The translations under genes were made by a program, and so were the position numbers. DNA of 24,544 nucleotides from CAIQPS01 sp964631965 (GTDB lineage Bacteria; Actinomycetota; Thermoleophilia; RBG-16-64-13): assembly GCA_964631965.1 (NCBI GenBank), contig CAZWAR010000040.1, forward strand, positions 1-24,544, read 5' to 3'. The notes under the pieces were generated by a model. That model was not told the DNA's origin. It was given only the letters and a program-made list of their open reading frames with translations, and did no database searches. The stretch's first letter is position 1. Each line of letters opens with the position of its first letter. Shown here piece by piece: positions 7,235 through 15,288 of this stretch.

Positions 7235-8314
7235 GTGGTCGACCGGCCGGCGCGTGAGGACAGGCTTGGCCAATCCCTGCGCATGATCGCGCCGGGAACC
7301 GCGCTGCGTGACGCTATCGACAACATCGTCAAATCCCGTCACGGCGCACTTCTCGTCTTTGCGGACGAGGAGAAGATCGCACCCATGATCTCGGGCGGCA
7401 TCGACATCAACGTCCAGCTCCAGCCGATGATTTTGTACGAACTGTGCAAGATGGACGGAGCCGTTCTGTTGAACGCCGACGGCAGCCGGATCCTTCACGC
7501 CAACGTACAGCTCATGCCTGACGCCCGCATCTCTTCGCAGGAGACCGGCACCAGGCATCGCACTGCCGAAAGGGTGGCCAAGCAGATCGACTGTCTCTGC
7601 ATCTCCATCTCCGCGGCCCGCGATGTCCTCACCTTGTACGTGGGCTACATACGGCACTCCATGGAGTCACTGAGGACCATCCTCGACAAAGCGGATCAGG
7701 CCCTGCAGACTCTGGAACGGTTCCGCACCCGCTGGAACCAGGCGTCGACGTCGTTGTCTCTGCTCGAGTTCCAGAACGCCGTCACCATGTACGACGTGCT
7801 GCGGGTGTTGCAGCGCGCGGAGATGATGCTGGTGATCGTCCAGCTCATCGAGGGATACATCGTCCAGCTTGGCTCTGAGGGGCGACTGGTGCAGTTGCAG
7901 CTCGAAGATATGCTCATCGGGGTGCGGGAGGACCGGATGCACATCCTCGCCGACTACCTACCCGAGTCCGTTCCCGCCCACATCGAGTCGGAGGGCGCAA
8001 CGCCGTTCGGCCCCGTGGTCTCCGACGATCTGCTGTCGCTGAACTCGGTGGCGGCGGCCCTCGGCTTCGGCGCCGACGTCGCCCCGGACAAGCACGTCCG
8101 GCCCCGGGGCTTCCGTCTGCTGCACAAGATCCCACGTCTCACCGATTGGGCCATCGACGCGGTGGTGTCGCACTTCGGCGATCTCAATCGCCTGGTGGAG
8201 TCGCCCTTGGACGAGCTCGCCGCCGTCCCCGGCGTCGGCTTCCCCCGGGCACGGGAGATCAAGGACGGCCTCAACCGCATCTACGAGACCACGTTGTTGG
8301 AGCGCCGGGGCTGA
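7235..8314 (+). CDS. disA: DisA, DNA-integrity scanning diadenylate cyclase
   Basis: 359 residues, matching the 357-360 of known DisA. The N-terminal DAC domain has both catalytic signatures: DGA (74-76, in KMDGAVLLN) and GTRHRTAER (RHR at 107-109). A helical linker follows (about 140-290), then a C-terminal helix-hairpin-helix DNA-binding domain (VSHFGDLNRLVE...LAAVPGVGFPRAREIKDGL). It makes cyclic di-AMP from two ATP and slows on encountering branched DNA; neighbouring RadA is known to bind and inhibit DisA in Bacillus and mycobacteria. The GTG start is supported by AGGAGG (7225-7230). The TGA shares its final A with the carD ATG, so the two are probably translationally coupled. All catalytic motifs are intact. 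Confidence 0.97.
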   Translation: MVDRPAREDRLGQSLRMIAPGTALRDAIDNIVKSRHGALLVFADEEKIAPMISGGIDINVQLQPMILYELCKMDGAVLLNADGSRILHANVQLMPDARISSQETGTRHRTAERVAKQIDCLCISISAARDVLTLYVGYIRHSMESLRTILDKADQALQTLERFRTRWNQASTSLSLLEFQNAVTMYDVLRVLQRAEMMLVIVQLIEGYIVQLGSEGRLVQLQLEDMLIGVREDRMHILADYLPESVPAHIESEGATPFGPVVSDDLLSLNSVAAALGFGADVAPDKHVRPRGFRLLHKIPRLTDWAIDAVVSHFGDLNRLVESPLDELAAVPGVGFPRAREIKDGLNRIYETTLLERRG

Positions 8315-8820
8315 TGTTCCACGTGGGCGACACCGTCGTATGCCCGCACCACGGAGCGGGGCGTATCGTGGAGATCGTCGAGCAGGACTTCAAGGGCTCT
8401 CCTCGCCGGTACTACAGCATCCAGATCCTCCACAACGATATGAACATCAAACTCCCGGTGGAGGTCACCGGCAAGGCGGGTCTCCGGCCGGTCATCCCCG
8501 AAGTGATGGTGGAGGAAGTGCTCGGAGTTCTGCGCGACGACCCCACCAAGATGCCGGCCAGCTGGAACCGCCGCTTGAAGCACAACCAGGAGAAGATCGC
8601 CAGTGGAGACCCCTTCGAATTGGCCGACGTGGTGCGCAACCTCGCTCTGCGCGATGCGGAGAAGGGCTTGTCCACGGGGGAGAAGCAGATGTTCGGTAAG
8701 GTGAAGCGCATGCTTGCCTCTGAGTTGGTCTATGCGATGAGCCTTCCTCTGGTGGAAGCCACCGCTTTCCTCGACGGTGTGCTTACTGAGGTCTGCGCCG
8801 GCCAGGACCACGATCGGTAG
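8314..8820 (+). CDS. carD: CarD/CdnL-family RNA polymerase-binding regulator
   Basis: 168 residues, matching mycobacterial CarD (about 162). The N-terminal Tudor-like RNAP-interaction domain starts MFHVGDTVVCPHHGAGRIVEI and includes YYSIQIL. The helical C-terminal half (ASWNRRLKHNQEKIASGDPFELADVVRNLALR...LSTGEKQMFGKVKRML) is the DNA-contacting part seen in CarD/CdnL. These proteins bind the RNAP beta subunit and stabilise open complexes at housekeeping promoters. The ATG overlaps the disA stop by one base (TGATG), so translation probably depends on upstream disA translation; no independent ribosome-binding site is obvious. Confidence 0.95.
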   Translation: MFHVGDTVVCPHHGAGRIVEIVEQDFKGSPRRYYSIQILHNDMNIKLPVEVTGKAGLRPVIPEVMVEEVLGVLRDDPTKMPASWNRRLKHNQEKIASGDPFELADVVRNLALRDAEKGLSTGEKQMFGKVKRMLASELVYAMSLPLVEATAFLDGVLTEVCAGQDHDR

Positions 8821-8829
8821 GCCTGCTCG

Positions 8830-9900
8830 ATGGTACTGGCCCTCCGACTCCTCCTCGCCCTCGTTGGGGGCGTCACCGGGTACGAACTCGGCAAGGCCTT
8901 TCTTTCGCGGGAGGGGTACGGCTCTATGCCGTACTCCGCGCTGGTCACGCTCTGCGTCGTCGCCGGTGTCGTCGTCGGCGCTCTGGTTGGCTCCCTCGTA
9001 GGCCGGGCCATCACCCGCCTGGGACGGCGACTCGACCGGGCGACCTCCCTGGTAACAGCCAGCGGGCTGATATTCACTGCGGCAGGATTGTTCATCGGGC
9101 TGTGCTTGGGTGCGCTATCGAGCCTGGCCATCAAAGACCTGCCCATCGTCGGGCTCTACTTCCTGCCGCTCCTGTTCGCCATCAGCGGTTATCTCTTCGC
9201 CTATCTCGGTTACAAGCGCCACACCGACCTGGCCCGTCTGTTCGGACTCAAGGGGCTTCTGCAGCAGCCGGGGGCCAAGCTGTTCATCCGGCCGAAGGTC
9301 ATCGATACGTCCGCCATCATCGATGGGCGGATAGGCGGGGTGGTCGGCACGGGGTTCGTGGAAGGCGATCTGATCGTGCCCGGTTTCGTGCTGGAGGAAT
9401 TGCAGTCGATCGCCGACTCGACCGACCCGGCCCGGCGGGCCCGGGGCCGCCGGGGTCTCGATACCGTACGCACCCTTCAGGAAGGCGAGGGTCACGTCAG
9501 CATCATCGAGCGAGACTTCCCCAACGTGGCCGAAGTGGATGCCAAACTCATCCGGTTGGCCAAGGAGATCAAAGGCGTCATCGTCACGACGGACTACAAC
9601 CTGAACAAGGTGTCGCAGATCCAGGGAGTGGAGGTCCTCAACGTCAATGATCTGGCCAGCACCCTGAAGGCGGTGGTCATGCCGGGCGAGCGCATGAGGC
9701 TGCGGGTGATGCGCGAGGGCAAAGAAGAGGAGCAGGGCGTCGGCTACCTGGACGACGGCACCATGGTGGTGATCGAGGGTGGTCGCAAGCATATCGGCGA
9801 GGAGATCATGGTAGAAGTTACCTCGGTACTCCAGAATCCGTCGGGGAAGATGGTGTTCACCCGATTGCCACAGGGAGGAAACGGTACCAATGGCACTTAG
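8830..9900 (+). CDS. YacL-like membrane-anchored PIN/TRAM domain protein
   Basis: 356 residues. Four hydrophobic segments lie in the first third (about residues 3-20, 36-58, 78-100 and 107-127). A PIN nuclease-like domain follows, starting KVIDTSAIIDGRI with its first acidic residue at D159 and including IVPGFVLEELQ and GVIVTTDYNLNKV. The C-terminus is a TRAM domain (PGERMRLRVMREGKEEEQGVGYLDDGTMVVIEGG), a predicted RNA-binding fold. This is the architecture of Bacillus YacL, found in the same place before ispD. The acidic PIN residues look intact, so ribonuclease activity is possible, but substrates are unknown. The start lies nine bases after carD with only a weak ribosome-binding site; the end overlaps ispD by 11 bases. 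Confidence 0.92.
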   Translation: MVLALRLLLALVGGVTGYELGKAFLSREGYGSMPYSALVTLCVVAGVVVGALVGSLVGRAITRLGRRLDRATSLVTASGLIFTAAGLFIGLCLGALSSLAIKDLPIVGLYFLPLLFAISGYLFAYLGYKRHTDLARLFGLKGLLQQPGAKLFIRPKVIDTSAIIDGRIGGVVGTGFVEGDLIVPGFVLEELQSIADSTDPARRARGRRGLDTVRTLQEGEGHVSIIERDFPNVAEVDAKLIRLAKEIKGVIVTTDYNLNKVSQIQGVEVLNVNDLASTLKAVVMPGERMRLRVMREGKEEEQGVGYLDDGTMVVIEGGRKHIGEEIMVEVTSVLQNPSGKMVFTRLPQGGNGTNGT

Positions 9901-10612
9901 ACCGACGCTTGCACTCGTCGTGGCGGGAGCGGGACTGGGCACGCGGCTCGAACTGGGGAGACCCAAACAGTACGTCCCGCTGCACGGGATCCCGATGCTT
10001 CAGCGCACGCTCGATGTCCTCGGCAACTGCCCCGCGGTGGACGCCCTCGTAGTCGTGGTGAATGAGCCGGACATCCAGTACTGCGAGACCGAATTGGTGG
10101 AGGAGCGTATTCCGAAGGTGGTCAGAGTTGTTGCCGGGGGCGAGGAAAGGCCCCTGTCGGTGCGGAACGGGCTGGCGGCGCTCGCCCAGGAAGGCACCTG
10201 GGACCTGGTCGGCACGCACGACGGAGCCCGACCGCTCGTGACCTGCGCAGACATCACCCGCACGGTGGAGGCCCTGGTGGCCGACGAGCGTCTGGCCGGG
10301 GCTGTGCTCGGTGTGCCGGCGGCGGACACAATGAAGGTCGTCGACGAGAACGGGATGGTGACCGCCACCCTTGACCGGCACACCCTGTGGCGTGCTCAAA
10401 CCCCGCAGATCTTCCGCTGGGACGCGCTCATGGACGCATACGCGGAGACCAGCGAGGACGACCTGATGAGTTCCACCGACGACGCCTGCCTCGTGGAGGC
10501 GCGCGGAGGCAAGGTGGCCATGGTCAAGGGCTCGCCGGAGAATTTCAAGATCACCGACCGGGTGGACCTGCGCCACGCCGAGCAGATACTGGTGGAGCGC
10601 CGCCGTGGCTGA
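9890..10612 (+). CDS. ispD: IspD, 2-C-methyl-D-erythritol 4-phosphate cytidylyltransferase
   Basis: 240 residues, normal for the family. It transfers CMP from CTP to MEP, the third step of the non-mevalonate isoprenoid pathway. The nucleotide-binding loop reads VVAGAGLGTRLELGRPKQY (R19 and the PKQ triad conserved), followed by VRNGLAAL, THDGARPLV, QTPQIF and the C-terminal GSPENFKITDRVDL, all diagnostic. The ATG at 9890 overlaps the upstream gene by 11 bases and follows GGGAGGAAAC; ispF overlaps its end by 8 bases. Coupled ispD-ispF translation is therefore likely. Confidence 0.95.
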   Translation: MALRPTLALVVAGAGLGTRLELGRPKQYVPLHGIPMLQRTLDVLGNCPAVDALVVVVNEPDIQYCETELVEERIPKVVRVVAGGEERPLSVRNGLAALAQEGTWDLVGTHDGARPLVTCADITRTVEALVADERLAGAVLGVPAADTMKVVDENGMVTATLDRHTLWRAQTPQIFRWDALMDAYAETSEDDLMSSTDDACLVEARGGKVAMVKGSPENFKITDRVDLRHAEQILVERRRG

Positions 10613-11198
10613 GAGCCCTGCGGGCGACCCAGCCGGGGCCCGAGAGAGCGCCGCAGCGGGCGCCGAGGCAGCCTCGTCCGCCCGCGGAAGCGGTTTCTAC
10701 CCGGTTCTCCGCGTGGGTCTCGGCTATGACGCGCACCGCTTCGCACCGGAAAGAGCCCTCATACTAGGCGGGGTGCAACTGCGAGATCGGGACGGTCTCC
10801 TGGGCCACAGCGATGCTGACGTCGTGGTGCACGCCCTCATGGATGCCCTGCTCGGCGCCGCGGGTCTGGAGGATATTGGCCACTACTTCCCCGACACCGA
10901 CCCGGCATTCACCGGGGTCGACAGCATGGACCTGCTGGAAGCGGTGGTGACTCTGCTCGCCGACCGGGGCTGGCGGATCGTCAACGTCGACGCCGTGGTG
11001 ATCTGCGAGGAGCCGCGCATCGCGCCCCATCGGGCCGCGATGCGCCGGAGGTTGGCGACCACCCTGGGAATCGGCGAGGAGGCAGTGGGACTGCGCGGTA
11101 CCACCACTGAAGGTATGGGCTTCACTGGCAGACGCGAGGGCATCGCCGCGCAGGCGGTGGCTCTTTTGGAACGGGTGGGGGCAGCGGCTTCCGGGTAG
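10605..11198 (+). CDS. ispF: IspF, 2-C-methyl-D-erythritol 2,4-cyclodiphosphate synthase
   Basis: 197 residues. The catalytic part starts VGLGYDAHRF with metal ligands D42 and H44, then has GHSDADVVVHALMDALLGAAG, IGHYFPDTD, and the C-terminal TTTEGMGFTGRREGIAAQAV. It cyclises CDP-ME 2-phosphate to MEcPP. The family is normally about 155-160 residues; here about 36 Ala/Gly/Ser-rich residues precede the fold. The GTG start at 10605 is preferred because GGTGGAG lies just upstream inside ispD. An internal GTG at 10713 would give a normal-length 161-residue protein but has no visible ribosome-binding site, so the extension is likely but unproven. Both MEP enzymes here are intact. Confidence 0.94.
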   Translation: MAESPAGDPAGARESAAAGAEAASSARGSGFYPVLRVGLGYDAHRFAPERALILGGVQLRDRDGLLGHSDADVVVHALMDALLGAAGLEDIGHYFPDTDPAFTGVDSMDLLEAVVTLLADRGWRIVNVDAVVICEEPRIAPHRAAMRRRLATTLGIGEEAVGLRGTTTEGMGFTGRREGIAAQAVALLERVGAAASG

Positions 11199-11233
11199 TA
11201 CCGATGCCGAGGCAATGGCGGTCGCCCGCTCCC

Positions 11234-11283
11234 ACGCGGCGCCGCGTCGCCCGGCGACGTCGGCGGCTGCCGTCGGGTAGACT
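11234..11283 (+). promoter_or_regulatory. Nested dyads and possible -10 element upstream of gltX
   Basis: In the 132-base gap before gltX there is a perfect 14-bp palindrome ACGCGGCGCCGCGT (11234-11247). It overlaps a second dyad, CGTCGCC/GGCGACG (11245-11251 and 11253-11259). About 19 bases further on is TAGACT (11278-11283), a plausible -10 hexamer, with no convincing -35. The arrangement fits a promoter with an operator, but GC-rich dyads can arise by chance here. Confidence 0.35.
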
Positions 11284-11330
11284 ACAGGCGCAGTAGCAGG
11301 ACCACGGAGAACCGGCCGACAGGGGCACCC

Positions 11331-12806
11331 ATGATGACGGATATCCGCGTACGTTTCGCTCCCAGCCCGACGGGCTCGCTGCACATAGGCAGCGCCCGCA
11401 CCGCACTCTACAACTTCCTCTATGCCCGGCACAACAAGGGCACCATGGTGCTGCGCATCGAGGACACCGACGAGAAGCGTTCCACCACCGAGCACGACCA
11501 GGGCATCATCGAGAACCTGGCCTGGCTCGGTCTCCAGGCCGACGAGGGTCCCGATATCGGCGGCCCCTACGGGCCGTACCGGCAGAGCGAACGCGGCGAC
11601 ATCTACGAGGCGGCCGTTCGGCAACTGCTGGAGAGCGGCGCCGCCTACCCGTGCTTCTGTCCGCAGGAGTTGCTCGAGGAGAAGAATGAGAAGCTGCTCG
11701 CGAGCGGCCGGATGCCCAAATACGACCGAACCTGTTGTCGTCTCACCGCGGCCGAGGTCGACGCCAAGTTGGGGGCCGGGGAGCAGGCGGCCATTCGCTT
11801 CAAGGTGCCCGACCGGGGGGTCACCTTCGTAGACCTCATCCACGGGCCCATCAGCTTCTCGTCAGACGTCATCGGGGACTTCATCATCAAGCGCACCGAC
11901 GGCGGCCACTCCTACAACTTCGCGGTCGTCGTAGACGACGCGGGGATGCAGATCACCGACGTGATCCGGGGGGAGGACCACATCACCAATACGGCCCGGC
12001 AGATGATGCTGTTCGAGGCGTTCGGCAAACCGACTCCGCGCTTCGGCCATCACTCCCTGATCCTCGCGCCCGACGGCAGCAAGCTGTCCAAGCGGCACGG
12101 CGCAACCTCGGTGGGCCAGTTCCGAGGGTTGGGCTACCTACCGGCGGCCATCGTCAACTATCTCGCCCTCGTCAGCTGGCATCCGGCCGACGAGCGGGAG
12201 AAGTTCAGCCTGGCCGAGTTGATCGAGGAGTTCGAGATCGAGCGGGTGTCCAAGAGCCCGGCCATCTTCGATCTACAGAAGCTCAACTGGTTGAATGGTC
12301 TGTACATCCGGGAAATGGCGCCAAGGGACCTGTTTGCGGTCGTCGCGCCCTACCTGGCCGATGCGCGGATGGCGTTTGCGCCGGTGCAGAGGGATGTGGT
12401 GGCCGAGGCCATCCAGGCCAATCTGGTGACCCTGAGCGACGCTCCTCAATTCGCCGAAGTGTTCTGGCAAGAGGCCGACCCGGCTACCTGCCAGATCTCC
12501 GATGACCTTTTGGCGCCGGGCACTCCCAAGCTGTTCGAGCTGGCCAGAGAGCACTTCGGACGGATGCCGTCCGAGTTCCTTCCGGTCCCCGAGGCCCGGG
12601 AGCTACTGCGCGGTCTGGTGGAGTCGGCCAAGGAGCAGGGGATCAAGGGCAAGGCCGTGTATCACCCGCTGCGGGTGGCGCTCACGGCCCGCGGGGAAGG
12701 GCCCGAACTCTTCTTCTTGGTGGCCGGACTGGGCAAGACCAAAATCCTCAAGCGCTTGGAATCGGCGGCCAAGTACGCCGCACGCTTCGCCGATCCGACT
12801 CTGTGA
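11331..12806 (+). CDS. gltX: GltX, glutamyl-tRNA synthetase
   Basis: 491 residues, full length. It is a class I synthetase: the HIGH-type signature is HIGS (18-21) within RFAPSPTGSLHIGSARTALYN, and the KMSKS-type loop is KLSKR (251-255) within DGSKLSKRHGATSV. The anticodon-binding helical domain follows and ends with the typical KGKAVYHPLRVALT...GPELF stretch. It charges tRNA-Glu and, in lineages without GlnRS, often tRNA-Gln as well; the discriminating type cannot be told from sequence reading alone. Two adjacent ATGs (11331, 11334) follow AGGGG at 11321-11325. It heads the gltX-cysS-rlmB-yacP group. Confidence 0.96.
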   Translation: MMTDIRVRFAPSPTGSLHIGSARTALYNFLYARHNKGTMVLRIEDTDEKRSTTEHDQGIIENLAWLGLQADEGPDIGGPYGPYRQSERGDIYEAAVRQLLESGAAYPCFCPQELLEEKNEKLLASGRMPKYDRTCCRLTAAEVDAKLGAGEQAAIRFKVPDRGVTFVDLIHGPISFSSDVIGDFIIKRTDGGHSYNFAVVVDDAGMQITDVIRGEDHITNTARQMMLFEAFGKPTPRFGHHSLILAPDGSKLSKRHGATSVGQFRGLGYLPAAIVNYLALVSWHPADEREKFSLAELIEEFEIERVSKSPAIFDLQKLNWLNGLYIREMAPRDLFAVVAPYLADARMAFAPVQRDVVAEAIQANLVTLSDAPQFAEVFWQEADPATCQISDDLLAPGTPKLFELAREHFGRMPSEFLPVPEARELLRGLVESAKEQGIKGKAVYHPLRVALTARGEGPELFFLVAGLGKTKILKRLESAAKYAARFADPTL

Positions 12807-12857
12807 CGGTCGTCGACCCGCTCACCAATGCAGAACCAGATCGCAGAAAGGCCCAGG

Positions 12858-14297
12858 ATGCGTCTATACGATTCGATGAGTCAGGAGAAGAAGGAGTTCG
12901 TTCCCCGGGACGGCGATCACGTGACCATGTACTTCTGCGGTCCCACCGTCTACAACTACGTCCATATCGGCAACGCCCGGCCGTACGTCGTGTCGATGGT
13001 GGCCAAACGCTATTTCGAGTCGCTCGGCTACCGGGTGACCCTGGTGGAGAACATCACCGACATCGACGATCGCATCATCAACAAGGGCAACGCTGAGGGC
13101 CGCGATTACAGCGAGGTGGCCAAGCAGTTCGCGGACGCATATCGGGAGGACACCAGTCGCCTCGGCCTCGGCCGTCCGGACGTCGAGCCGCTTGCAACTG
13201 AGCACATGGAGGAGATCGTCGATCTGATCGCGGATCTGATCGAGCACGGGCACGCCTACCAGGCCGGCTCCGACGTCTACTTCGATGTGGACAGCTGGGA
13301 CGGGTACGGCAAGTTGTCCAAGCAGCAGGTGGCCGAGATGCGTCACGGCGCTCGCATCGACGTGGGAGAGGACAAGGCCGACCCCCTCGATTTCGCTCTC
13401 TGGAAAGGCGCAAAGCCCGGTGAACCGGCTTGGGACAGCCCCTGGGGACGGGGACGGCCCGGGTGGCATATCGAGTGCTCCGCCATGAGCCTGAAGTACC
13501 TGGGGGCTGGGTTCGACATCCACGGCGGCGGCCGGGACCTCATCTTCCCCCATCACGAGAACGAGATCGCCCAGTCGGAGGCGGCCGGCAAGTCGTTTGC
13601 ACGCTTCTGGATGCATAACGGGATGCTGAACCTGAGCTCAGAGAAGATGTCGAAGAGCGTGGGGAACATCCGGACGCTGCGCAGCATCCTGGACGAGCAC
13701 CGCCCCGAGGCCCTGATCGCGGCGTTCCTCGGCAGCCACTACCGCAATCCGCTCGAGTTCAGTGAGGACCTGCTTACGGAGACGGAGCAGCAGGTCGATC
13801 GGCTGCGCAACGTCTTCCGGGGACTGGCCGACGTCGCCGGCGCGGCGGCGGAAGGCGGCGGCGGGTCATCGGTGGGCGCTGGAGAAGCTGTGGCTCTCCG
13901 CGAGACCGACCGGGCTGTGCTGGAGAAGGTGGCGGCGAGGCGCGCGGCCTTCGACGATGCTTTGGCCGACGACCTCAACACGGCGGCGGCCCTTGCGGAA
14001 GTGTTCGGGTTGGCCCGCGAGATCAACGCGGCCTTGGCGGCCGGCGAACTCGGCGCTGCGGGCGCCGCGGTCGTGCGCTCCGAGGTGGAGGGCATGGTGC
14101 ACGTGCTGGGCCTGGATGCGGTCACGAGCACCGAAGAAGCAGTGCCGGCCGACATCGTGGCGATGGCGGAGGAGCGGCGCGCAGCTCGCGCGGCGCGCGA
14201 CTTCGCCAAGGCCGACTCTCTGAGGAACGCCATCGCCGAACGCGGCTACGAGGTCCGGGACGCCCCCGATGGCTTCAAGATCATCCCCATCAGGTAA
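12858..14297 (+). CDS. cysS: CysS, cysteinyl-tRNA synthetase
   Basis: 479 residues from ATG 12858. The zinc site is formed by C27 (YFCGPTVYNYVHIGNAR), C207 (WHIECSAMS) and the FPHHENE region (232-236). The KMSKS loop is exact (263-267, KMSKSVGNI). A C-terminal helical domain ends in RAARDFAKADSLRNAIAERGYEVRDAPDGFKI, the normal CysS tail. The zinc thiolate lets the enzyme select cysteine without editing. An in-frame ATG at 12828 would add ten residues, but 12858 has GAAAGG upstream and starts MRLYDS, the usual family beginning. Its 3' end overlaps the next gene by 29 bases. Confidence 0.96.
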   Translation: MRLYDSMSQEKKEFVPRDGDHVTMYFCGPTVYNYVHIGNARPYVVSMVAKRYFESLGYRVTLVENITDIDDRIINKGNAEGRDYSEVAKQFADAYREDTSRLGLGRPDVEPLATEHMEEIVDLIADLIEHGHAYQAGSDVYFDVDSWDGYGKLSKQQVAEMRHGARIDVGEDKADPLDFALWKGAKPGEPAWDSPWGRGRPGWHIECSAMSLKYLGAGFDIHGGGRDLIFPHHENEIAQSEAAGKSFARFWMHNGMLNLSSEKMSKSVGNIRTLRSILDEHRPEALIAAFLGSHYRNPLEFSEDLLTETEQQVDRLRNVFRGLADVAGAAAEGGGGSSVGAGEAVALRETDRAVLEKVAARRAAFDDALADDLNTAAALAEVFGLAREINAALAAGELGAAGAAVVRSEVEGMVHVLGLDAVTSTEEAVPADIVAMAEERRAARAARDFAKADSLRNAIAERGYEVRDAPDGFKIIPIR

Positions 14298-15288
14298 GCG
14301 TCGGAGGCCCGGGCAGCGCACCGAGAAGGAGCGCCGGGCTTCCCAGGGCGCCGCGGGCGCCGGGAGGGGTGCGGCCGCCGGCCGAGGCGGCGGCCGCTTC
14401 GGTCATGGATCCCGCGGCCCGGCGCCGAAGCCGCCCGGCCCGGTGGGCGCGGGCGGACCCCAGGGCGATACCCCCGGCGCCGGCGGCACGCCGGCCGGAG
14501 CCAGCCACCTCGCCGACTCTCACTCCGCGACCCCTGCCGGCGCGACTCTCATCTACGGCCGCAACCCAGTGCGCGAGGCGCTGCGCGGCCGCCGGCGCAT
14601 CCACACCGTGTGGCTCTCATCGGGAAGGCCGGGGGAGGAGCTGCAACAGGCGGTGGCCGGCTGGGCGGCCGGCGCCGGTTCCCGCCCTCCCGAGATGCGG
14701 TTTGCCACACCGTCACAGTTGGCCGCTCTGGTCGGTAGCCCCGACCACCAAGGCATAGTCGCAGCCGTCGATTCCTACGCCTACGTGGAGCCGGAGACGC
14801 TCCTGCACGATTTCACCCTGCTTATCGCTCTCGACGGGGTGCAGGACCCTCACAACCTGGGGGCCATCATCCGGTCGGCCGAGGGGGCGGGGGCCGCAGT
14901 GGCCATTCCCCGGCACCGTTCGACGGAAGTCACCGCGGCGGTGGTCAAGGCCTCGGCCGGCGCCACCGAGCATGCCGGTATCGCCCAGGTACGTAACCTG
15001 GCCGACTTCCTCGGATCTGCCAAGGAGGCGGGGTTCTGGGTATACGGGGCGGCGGCGGGGGCCGCGTCCGACTACACGGCTCAGGACTACCGCTACCCCA
15101 CCGTCTTCGTGGTTGGGTCTGAGGGGCAGGGGCTGGGCCATAGGGTGGAGTTACTGTGTGACGTGATGGTGAGTCTGCCGCTCACCGGCAGAATCGACTC
15201 GTTGAACGTGAGCGTGTCCGCGGGGATACTTCTGTACGAGGCGGTCCGGCAGCGCCGGGCCGCGGCGGGTGCGGAGGGGACGGCGTGA
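14269..15288 (+). CDS. rlmB: RlmB/TrmH-family 23S rRNA 2'-O-methyltransferase with a long disordered N-terminus
   Basis: 339 residues. The SpoU/TrmH core begins near residue 92 with LIYGRNPVREALRG and has all three SPOUT motifs: LDGVQDPHNLGAIIRSAEG, VFVVGSEGQGL and LPLTGRIDSLNVSVSAGILLYEA. RlmB-type enzymes methylate a 2'-OH in the 23S rRNA peptidyl-transferase region using SAM; the exact target nucleotide here is inference. The first 90 residues are Gly/Arg/Ala/Pro-rich and presumably unstructured, a frequent feature of high-GC homologues. ATG 14269 overlaps cysS by 29 bases and has only a distant GAGG. GTG 14443 is the next in-frame option and gives 281 residues. The stop overlaps the yacP GTG (GTGA). 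Confidence 0.9.
   Translation: MASRSSPSGKRRRPGQRTEKERRASQGAAGAGRGAAAGRGGGRFGHGSRGPAPKPPGPVGAGGPQGDTPGAGGTPAGASHLADSHSATPAGATLIYGRNPVREALRGRRRIHTVWLSSGRPGEELQQAVAGWAAGAGSRPPEMRFATPSQLAALVGSPDHQGIVAAVDSYAYVEPETLLHDFTLLIALDGVQDPHNLGAIIRSAEGAGAAVAIPRHRSTEVTAAVVKASAGATEHAGIAQVRNLADFLGSAKEAGFWVYGAAAGAASDYTAQDYRYPTVFVVGSEGQGLGHRVELLCDVMVSLPLTGRIDSLNVSVSAGILLYEAVRQRRAAAGAEGTA

Noticed and set aside
6563..7657. 364-codon minus-strand frame across the radA-disA junction
   Set aside because: Antisense to two clearly identified genes, with no domain signatures.
11199..11330. T-box riboswitch ahead of gltX
   Set aside because: The leader would be under about 45 bases from the putative start, with no T-box core sequence and no terminator/antiterminator pair.
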